NCBI GenBank assembly: GCA_963921825.1
Contig: OY997588.1
Coordinates: forward strand, 137,299,203-137,363,202
Direction: 5' to 3'
Source: Erodium maritimum
Lineage: Eukaryota > Streptophyta > Magnoliopsida > Geraniales > Geraniaceae
Length of the DNA: 64,000 bases
The notes beneath the pieces are model-generated. The model saw only the letters and a program-made list of their open reading frames with translations, did no database searches and was not told the DNA's origin. Made by a program: the position numbers and the translations under genes. Positions within the stretch are counted from its first letter, which is position 1. Every line of letters starts with the position of its first letter. Positions 56,164-64,000 of this stretch are shown piece after piece.

Positions 56164-57057
56164 ACCGACACTAGCGTCGAAACGGCGTCTGAACGTGCCG
56201 TCGAATCGTACTGTTGGAAGTTTCCTGACGTCGAATCTGTGTTGCAGAGTCGGGCCGTCGTCGAATCTTCGAAACCGTAGATTTGATGTCGATGAATCCA
56301 TACTCTGATTTAGGTCTACTCGACGGATTCGGGCCCAACGAATCCCCGGTTGACGCGTGGCTCCGTCCCTAACTCTGCCTATTACGGTCAGATCTAGGGA
56401 TCCTCAGGTTTGTTCTGACTCTTCATCCCTACCCGATCTTATTTGGCTTCCTTCTCCTGCCTTGTCCTCTCTATTTTACCTTTGGTTTTTTTAGTGTACC
56501 CGTTCACTTCTATGATTCGGGCTGGCCGGTTCTAGGTGTTGGCCGCCGACCAGTTCATAGGGCCTCTCGGCCTTTAGAAGCCCAAGGTACATAGTGAGGT
56601 TCTGATGGGTTTCGGTCTATCTGTTCTAGAATTTTTCAGTCGTTTGTGGTGCTGACCGTCGACATTGAAAGACTGTTGTCCTCTTTTTTGAGAATAGTGG
56701 TTCTTTTGAGAATTGGAGAAGGTTTAATGCCTGATTTGATGAAGGGTAGGGGTGACTTTGGTTATTGGAAGCTATCGATCCTTTATGTGCTTTAAGGTGA
56801 AAAAAAATCTGGTATTCTAGGTTGTTTTCAAATTTGTACTTCATGTTTGATAAATACGGTTTTTAGACCTTAAAATCTTTGTTCCGTTCAGTTCTCTTCT
56901 TGACTTCTTAGTCTACTGCTCCTCTAGTTGAGATGGTTGGTTGTATTGTTGTCTTATTGTTGTTTCGGTGGGTGTATCTTGGGTTGCCTTTCGTTGGTTC
57001 GTCTCTGGTGTAGGGCTTCTTGGGATTTATAAATGAAATGCTTTTAAGTTGTAATTG
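56164..57057 (+). mobile_element. LINE-like retroposon lacking reverse transcriptase (copy F)
   Basis: The block is GC-richer than its surroundings, ends TTATAAATGAAATGCTTTTAAG and lies between imperfect 11-bp flanks GTTATTACACC / GTTGTTACACC (56153-56163 and 57058-57068). It resembles the other RT-less copies in composition and 3' end but lacks a clear A run, so it is the weakest of the set. Confidence 0.45.
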
Positions 57058-57068
57058 TTGTTACACCC

Positions 57069-57619
57069 CACGCTCTTCACTTCAAAGAGCAAGGTTTTAT
57101 AATATGCATTGCTAATCAACAAAAAACATGCGATTACAAATCCTGTATAGTTAACTCCCACTCCCAATCTTATGCATTTATTCATCAGTTCCATAAAATC
57201 TCTTATAAAATCATCACATCCATGACCATGGCTAACTATGAAAATTCTATCAAAAGGAAATATAAATCTTGTCATCAATAGAAATAAAGTTCATAGGTTC
57301 ATGCACTGAATAAGAGCACTGTGTTGTGTTTGTCTAAAACTAGATGAATAAATGTAAATCATTAACTATTATACAATTAAACTAACAGAAAGTAAGAAAA
57401 TCTTGAAAATTAGTTCATATTTAACAAAAAGAAAGATAGAACGATAACACAAAGATATTCAGTTGCTAAAAAAGCTCTTAGATGCTTATTTATTTGAATT
57501 AAACCCCGTGCCACGCGTTCGCAACTCCGCACAAAACTCTCTAACTAATAACTAACTTCTTCTTCTTTTTTATTAACAAAGCAACACTAATTATCATTTT
57601 GATTTCACATTGAAAGACA
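57069..57619. promoter_or_regulatory. Upstream region of ATP synthase gamma
   Basis: AT-rich with no open frame supported. The last ~120 bp, with the CACGCG-containing stretch at about 57512, are the likely promoter and 5' UTR. Confidence 0.4.
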
Positions 57620-59674
57620 ATGGCGATCGTAGCAGCAACTCTCCGCCGTCGAGCATTCTCTCCGGCCACCTCCTCCGCTCTCCGATCCTCCTTCTTATCT
57701 CAGTACTACACCACCTCTCTCTCATTTTTCTTCTCTGTTTGCTTCTTAAATTCCCATTTGGATTTGATTTTGAATTTGGTGATGGATTTTATGTTCCATT
57801 GAAGCATTGGATATGAGGACTTATGATTCTAATGTTTGTGACACATAAATAGCAGAGATAAATGTCCAAAACTATTCTAAAATTTCGTCCACAAATGAGT
57901 TGATGCACAAAGTTTTGTCTGTGGTGCATTGAAGTTTTGTCCGTGCATTGAAGTTTTGTCCACGTTTTTGTGGCTGCATTGAAGTTTTGTCCACACTTCT
58001 ATTCAATCCCTGAAGCACTGCCCAGAGGCCATCGTTCTGAACATCCCTATTACGTCAAAACTAAAAAAGTCGTGGACAAAACTTTGTATATTTGTGGACT
58101 AAACTTTAGGGTAGTTTTGAACAATTATCCCTAAATACCATAGTAATAAGTGTTTTATTACTGTAATGGAATCATTTATCTACTAATTTGTAATTTCTTA
58201 AATACATTTTGTGGTTTTGTTTGTGCAGGGAGCAGGTTCCTCTAGGAGTGCGATCTGTTTCCACTCAAGCTCGTAAGAATTATTACTATTCATAATCTGT
58301 GAAATTTGAGGTTCATAACTTGTCTTCAATTTCAGTCAGGAGTCGGATGAAGAGTGTTCAGAATATTGAAAAAATTACAAAAGCAATGAAGATGGTTGCA
58401 GCCTCCAAGTTACGGGGATTTCAAGTTAAAGCTGAAAATTCCCGTGGTCTTGCCCTCGCATTTACGCCTCTTCTTGGCGACGTTCCCAGTATGTAACATA
58501 GCATTCATTCCTTTCAAATTTCAATTGTTGTCGCTAGTTCATGATTCTCTGTCTCATGTGTCTTTGTATCTGTAGGTGTTGATATTAAAAAGAACATTGT
58601 TGTCACTGTCTCTTCCGACAAAGGTATGTGCGGTGGAATCAACACTACCTCAGTCAAGATAAGCAAGGCTATTCATGCGTTAAATTCAGGTGCATATTGT
58701 TAAACATTACCTTACCTTAGCGTTGCTGTCGATATTGGATACTTAAGTCAAATACTTTTCTCGTGCTTCAGGTCCCGACAAAGAATCAAAATACGTGATT
58801 TTGGGAGAAAAGGGCAAGTCTCAAATGCAGCGTGACTCTAAGCAGGACATCAGGTTATTCATAACTGAGCTCGTCAAGATACCTCTGAATTATACTCAGG
58901 TAAGGTTGGTCTGTCATGATATTCTTACAATTTACAAACTACTTGTACTGTTGTCGTTGCCCGTCTCTCATGTTTCTTTCTACTTGCAGATTTCAGCTGT
59001 TGCAGATGACATCTTGAAGAATGTAGAGTACGATGCTTTGAGAGTTGTGTTCAACAGGTTTCAGTCAGCTGTTGCATTTCTGCCTACAGTTTCAACTGTG
59101 TTATCTCCTGAGGTGTCGTCGACAGATCATGCTGACTGAGTTTTACCTCTTCTCCTGTTAATACTGTTTGTTTATGCGCCTTTATGTATGATGCAGATTG
59201 TGGAGAGGGAGTCTGAAACTGGAGGGAAGCTCGCATATCTGGACTCATACGAGATTGAAGGTGGAGAGAGCAAAGCTGAAATTCTTCAAAATCTCACTGA
59301 GTTTCAGTTCTCTTGTGTAAGCTGAGAATTGCCTCCTTGGCTTAGAAACTATTTGCTTCCTCGTTTCGTATTCATACTAATTAATTATTTTTGCATTCAG
59401 GTATTGTTCAATGCAGTGTTAGAGAATGCATGCAGTGAGCAAGGAGCAAAGATGTCTGCGATGGAAGCCTCGAGCAAGAACGCTGGGGAAGTGCTTGCTG
59501 GCTTAAAACTCACTTATAACAGGTCTCTAATCTTCCCTATCTCTCTCTCTCAAATCAAATATGTAGGAGCAACTTATATGTGTGTTCGTGTGTTTCTGTG
59601 ACAGAACTCGCCAAGCATCAATCACCACAGAATTGATTGAGATCATCTCTGGAGCGGCGGCCCTCGAAGGCTAA
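57620..59674 (+). CDS. ATP3: Mitochondrial ATP synthase subunit gamma
   Basis: Nine exons: 57620-57702, 58229-58272, 58336-58488, 58576-58689, 58772-58899, 58990-59112, 59197-59316, 59401-59522 and 59605-59674; 318 residues with matching phases. An Arg/Ala/Ser-rich presequence of about 45 residues ends near VRSVSTQ. The gamma coiled coil starts MKSVQNIEKITKAMKMVAASKL. The middle contains VTVSSDKGMCGGIN, ADDILKNVEYDALRVVFN and FLPTVSTVLSPE. The C-terminal helix is [40 protein letters not shown]. The subunit is the rotor shaft of F1 in the mitochondrial matrix, linking proton flow to ATP synthesis. It lacks the chloroplast-type regulatory Cys insert. Intron 1 carries a MITE. Confidence 0.96.
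57854..58132. mobile_element. Inverted-repeat MITE in intron 1 of the ATP synthase gamma gene
   Basis: Ends AGAGATAAATGTCCAAAACT and AGTTTTGAACAATTATCCCT are inverted over ~45 bp. Flanks AAATAGCAG / AAATACCAT (7 of 9) suggest a 9-bp Mutator-type duplication. The centre has a short tandem repeat, with GCATTGAAGTTTTGTCC occurring three times at 57928-57992. Confidence 0.6.
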
Positions 59675-60422
59675 CCTTTGTGTATACATAGATGATGAAA
59701 TAAGTGTTTTTTTGTCTGAATATCGACAAAATGCTTTAACTTTTGAGCATTTTGGTTGAATTGATGTAATAAATCATTTGTGGGAACTAGAAAGTTGTAG
59801 TTATGGCTTTTGGGAGTAATTGGTTTGTGAACCAAGAACTCATGCTATTTTCTTATCATGGTCTAAGTTCACTACAGGTTTGGGAATAAAAAAAAACCTT
59901 AAATCTCTATGGGAGATCACTATACACATTGTTTTGATATCTTGTTAAAGTTCAACTTAAACCTCAAACTTAAGTTGAGTGTATTAACATATATTCGGAT
60001 GATTAAAGTCACACTTGCAATTTAGACTAGCACTACTTTGTTCATTGGAGCATGAAGGTGGGTCTCAGACTTTGAACCTTATAATCCCACCATTTCCTTC
60101 ATGCAAATCCCAACTCCGAACTAAAAGTTGACACTTTAGACAAATTGATTGAAATAAAACCCAGTATATGGACGAAAACGTATAATGCAGCACCATTTCG
60201 AAGCATGTTTCTAACAAATGCTTATGCTGTGCTATTATTTCAAAGATATAGAATTTCCAAAACCCCGAAAAAATGCATTTAAACCAATTGAGCGGCTTTT
60301 GGTCTCTTCTCTTGAAACCAGAAAAGAAAATCTTATAAACTCTTGACATTGACATTATTAATGTTTGGTTGTACTTCTAACACACCAGAGAAGGAACTGA
60401 CAGTGTTCAAATGCATGATAAA
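59675..60422. other. Convergent intergenic region
   Basis: The 3' ends of ATP synthase gamma (+) and the Romo1/Mgr2-like gene (-) meet here. No other coding sequence is supported. Confidence 0.55.
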
Positions 60423-62193
60423 TCAATAAGACTTGCCGCAATGTATCAAGCTCCCTGCACCCAAGAAAAGTCCAAAAATAGCAGCACTTCCCAGCGTTGT
60501 TTGTCCAATATGCCTGATCTTCATAAACCCAGGTACCTACATTGCCAAACCAAATCAAATTGATAACAAAAACAAATAGTTACAAAAGAATGCTACTGTA
60601 ATAGGATCCAATCCACATTCTAAAAAGCACGTTTGAATGTGACGTTACAAAGAATGGTTCCAACTCGTCTTCTTAAGTACAGAAACACTAGATAGACACT
60701 GTGATAACTTGATTTAACATGGTCAGGCTGACTAGTAAGAAACAAATCAAGTTCTGGTAGAGAAAGAACTGTGGAAAATGGAAAGATGTTAAAGAAAGAG
60801 AAAACGATTTATGGTATTAGAAAAAGATAGACATGAAAACTGAAGCTCATGGACATCTTCGGAACTGTACCTTGTACCTAATAGCCTCATACGTCCCATA
60901 GACAGCACCTGCATGTACATAAATAGATTCACATCAAGACGACAATCATGGTCTCGTTCAACAGTCAACACACTAAATGGAGACCATGGACAGATACAGG
61001 ATCACCAAGTGCATCATAACTTTCAGGAACCTGTGACACTAAAATGCAAATAGAAGAATCCAGATGTTTCCAGACATATATTTAGGCAGTCATTCAAACC
61101 AGCTTATTTTTGTTATCAAACCTAGGGTAAGCAAAAATTCAAAATCACTAAATTAGAACTTAGCAGATTAAGTACTGTCACATACTAAACTATCTCTCAT
61201 AAGAACAAATGAATCAAAGCATGGAACAGTTGAACAAAGGGAATTTCAATTAAGAATATGCATGAGAAATCTTGTCGATGAAAAAATATATCTCCATAAC
61301 AACAACATATTACCACACTACGAAAAAAAAGTCACCGAGTTTTTATCAAAAACAAACTGTGCTACTTCACTGTGATTCAACAAATTGCATTATTGCAATT
61401 TTACATAAACACATCCAACAGCCACTTATCAGCATAGTTATAAATATGTCTCCTACACCATAGTTGTGAGACTAATAACAGCATAACAATATCCAGTTGC
61501 ATAGACATCTTCCCTTACAACACGACTCAATCATCACATTTTATTTGGAAGGATATTGAGCACAATTCTGGATATAAATGTGAATACTTTGATTAATTAT
61601 CAAAAAGGCGAACAACCACGATAAAAGTTCAACTCTATTCTATTTAACCTCTTCTGTCCAATAACTCCACTCATAACATTAACATGCATTGCAAAATCAT
61701 GGTACGGATTAGTTAGTACAATCCTTGGTTATCTCAAAAGTATATTTACACTCTCCTTCTCATTTTGCCAATCCAAACCTCAGGTCATTGAATCATAGAA
61801 TTTGGTGTTAACTTTCTTATGACCATTTATCTATTTTACAACCACCAAAGAAAAATAATCAAAAATCTCAACTGGGTAATCCTCGTATCTATTAAAATCT
61901 CAACTCTATCTTAAGTGATAAAAATACAAAATTCTGAAATAGGGGTGATGAGCAGCCAATTTCATCTCATATAGTTTTTCACTATTATGTATTACATGAG
62001 CAAATAGCATACAGATGACCTTTAAGAAAGAAAAAAACTTGAGGGAAAAAAAATCAGGAAATCAAAATAAAAGTTGGAGAAAATAGACAGAGAAGAAAGA
62101 GATTAGGGTTAAGGAATTACCGACTGCGCCACCAACAGCGCCGCCGACGGCAACTCCGGCAGTGATACGAGCGAGGCAGCTGTCTTTGGCCAT
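60423..62193 (-). CDS. Romo1/Mgr2-like mitochondrial inner membrane protein
   Basis: Three exons: 62193-62121, 60908-60871 and 60536-60423, giving 74 residues. The product is a short double-helix hairpin: MAKDSCLARITAG, then a Gly/Ala-rich segment GVAVGGAVGGAVGAVYG, a basic loop YEAIRYKVPGFMKIRHIG, a second segment TLGSAAIFGLFLGAGSLI, and the conserved tail HCGKSY. It matches the Romo1/Mgr2 family in size and pattern, including GxxxG-like packing. In yeast Mgr2 binds the TIM23 translocase and controls lateral release of inner-membrane proteins; animal Romo1 is linked to reactive oxygen and mitochondrial shape. The plant role is inferred. Intron 1 is 1.2 kb, with no separate gene recognised in it. 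Confidence 0.88.
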
Positions 62194-63031
62194 TGCGGAT
62201 CAGTTGAGTTCGATTCGATTTTTGAACTCAGTATATAGTGTTGATTTTGGAGTTGCTTTGATTTCTCGCTGCTCTGTTCGGCTGATTGCAGAGCAAGATA
62301 TTTGATTGACACTAATAAACAGCCTCGCGAGCCTCCGGTTCTATGCGATGTCGTTTTGATGTTGCCCTGACCTTCACGAAAATAGATTTCAGTTTTATTA
62401 TTAGGAAATTGATTACAAACATTGATATTGAATTATTGATGATAATTTCCATATTAGTTAAAGTTGGACCACAAGTCTACTGCACATTCTTAAGTTTGTT
62501 GACGCTCAACTATCTTTATGTGATCTATTTTGACTAGTGAAATTTATTTTTTCGTTCAATCACCTTGAAGGTGCATCAGTCTCATTGAGAATCATTTAGA
62601 CAGAAAATCAATACAATAAAAATGATGTATTGAGTTGACTTTTGTGCGGCCCTTTTCTCCTTCATAAAACCAGAAATAAATTACAAAGCCGAGAAGAAAG
62701 ATATGTAGAGGCATTTAGTTTACATGGCAGCTGATTTCCAACAAGCAGCAACCTACTTATAAGAATTTACATTTCTCACCCCCACACAATACAATACACA
62801 ATTACACATGCCTAGGAAAAAGAATGGAAGCTAAAATCAAGTTACGAAATTAAAAATAATGAAAACTCAATCAAACCCTCCTAATCTCCTCTTTTTGTTA
62901 TACCCACCTTTCCAAATCAACCCACCCCTATAAAGAAGAAGAATGTAAAAACAAATCCCAAATCTAATTGATGAATATGACTTCTCCATGACTGAAATCT
63001 GATTCTGAAACAGACCATTTTCATTAACAGA
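62194..63031. other. Intergenic region between the Romo1/Mgr2-like and BRX-like genes
   Basis: The Romo1-side end (62194-62340) should be its promoter and 5' UTR; the other end is the BRX-like 3' UTR. No coding sequence is supported between. Confidence 0.5.
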
Positions 63032-63760
63032 TCAATGAGCAATATCCGCACTACCAACACCAACACTTGATTTGTCTACCATCCTCACATTGTATTGTTC
63101 ATATACTCTTGCTCGGTTCTCCGCCCACCACTGTTCTGCTTGTTTCTCACTAAACCGCTTTCGACTGCAACCAAACAGCCACAAAATCTTAGGTGATTTT
63201 GAAACAATATGCAATAAAGACAAGTTCAGGGCATTTTTTTTTGCCATTTTCAATGAAGAGGGCACAATTTGCAAAAAAGTGAATACTTCAGGGTACTTTT
63301 TGCGATTGTCCAACAGTGTACATTCGCCAGCTGAAATATCTCTAACTTTAGAGATAAAAGCGAAAAATAGCTTGAGGGCAGCATACCTGAAGCGAACGCG
63401 CTTAAGATCTTTGGCACCTCCGGGCAGGGAGGTAAGTGTTATATACACACCAGGCTCATCTTGTTCAACCCATTCCGTATCACTACGAGATTCACCTTCC
63501 TTTGTTCTGCTTCCATTCCTGGTCGTTGCATCTGAATGACCTGAAATGCGGTTAGTCATTGGAGTGGACACCCCATTAGAAAGCAACTGTACGCTTGATC
63601 CGTTAGAGTCTGGTTCTTGGCACATCATTTGATCACTGAACCGGTCAGTGGAAGCAATAGAAGTATCACTGGGAGCAGAATATGAGACCAATGAAGTGAA
63701 TGAAGGAGATTTGATGTTCCGTGCTGCTCCCACAGGCAACCTTTCAGCCATGTCCTTCAA
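63032..63760 (-). CDS. BRX: BREVIS RADIX-like protein, C-terminal exons
   Basis: Two exons are in the window: 63760-63387 and 63164-63032 (stop TGA at 63034-63032). They join in frame as [31 protein letters not shown]. The region has the C-terminal BRX domain: [29 protein letters not shown], then the WWAENR helix. [14 protein letters not shown] precedes a Ser-rich linker of about 80 residues. BRX proteins act at the membrane and in the nucleus in auxin-dependent root and vascular growth; which family member this is cannot be told from this part. The remaining exons with the first BRX domain lie to the right. The acceptor ATAG before 63760 marks an internal exon. Confidence 0.88.
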   Translation of the reverse strand: [242 protein letters not shown]

Positions 63761-64000
63761 CTATTTAAGATATGTCGTAAAAATGTATCATCAGTAACAA
63801 AAGCAAGACAGAAGGTAACATTAATGAGTATAACAAATTGAATACTAGCACACTTAGTTTTGCACAAACTCAAGAAAAGTATCATGATATGCAAATAGCA
63901 TTTTTGAAACCACATTTTTACATTGAATCTAAATTGGTATTCTGATAATAAGCATTACATTTCCATTATCCACATAAGCACAAGATAATAATGGCAACAA
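63761..64000 (-). other. Intron of the BRX-like gene
   Basis: AT-rich sequence upstream of the exon at 63760, continuing past the window edge. No exon motif is visible. Confidence 0.6.

Overview
This window is nuclear DNA from a flowering plant, most likely a eudicot. The genes are intron-rich, carry plant-only families (a chloroplast MOC1 resolvase, an HSFB4-type heat shock factor, a DUF1645 protein, a BREVIS RADIX-like protein), and sit among Copia and Gypsy retrotransposons, hAT and Mutator MITEs and LINE-type retroposons. I could not fix the species.

Layout: (1) 1-6.3 kb holds the 3' half of a METTL21-like methyltransferase (+) convergent with a MOC1 Holliday-junction resolvase (-); one MOC1 intron carries a 621-bp hAT element. 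(2) 6.3-8.6 kb is a retroposon without reverse transcriptase, then AT-rich spacer. (3) 8.6-9.5 kb is a single-exon DUF1645 gene. (4) 10-18 kb is transposon debris: a LINE tail, a decayed Copia element, a TRIM split by a LINE-like element that codes for an RRM protein, and a second RT-less retroposon. (5) 18.5-22.2 kb has a 1.25-kb hAT element and the two-exon HSFB4 gene, whose intron holds a related MITE. (6) 22.2-36 kb has nested MITEs, a young near-intact Copia element (25.8-30.6 kb), two more RT-less retroposons and an LTR-element relic. (7) 36-51 kb is a nest: a Mutator-like inverted-repeat element with a possible captured gene piece; a retroposon split by a Copia element that is itself split by a truncated Gypsy element; and a small hAT element split by a 2.8-kb Gypsy solo LTR. 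(8) 51-64 kb is gene-rich again: a LAS1-like rRNA-processing RNase (+), one more retroposon, mitochondrial ATP synthase gamma (+), a Romo1/Mgr2-like inner-membrane protein (-), and the 3' end of a BRX-like gene (-).

The genes do not form one pathway. Several are organelle or growth housekeeping functions: MOC1 acts on plastid DNA, ATP synthase gamma and Romo1/Mgr2 act in mitochondria, and LAS1 acts in ribosome assembly. HSFB4 and BRX belong to families that act in root development. Exon-intron models were built by hand; every junction was checked for reading-frame phase and family motifs.

The observations most worth following are an apparent AT-AA U12-type intron in the methyltransferase gene, a group of retroposons with long target-site duplications but no RT, the three-level insertion nest, and a 5'-truncated Gypsy copy that still has a target-site duplication.
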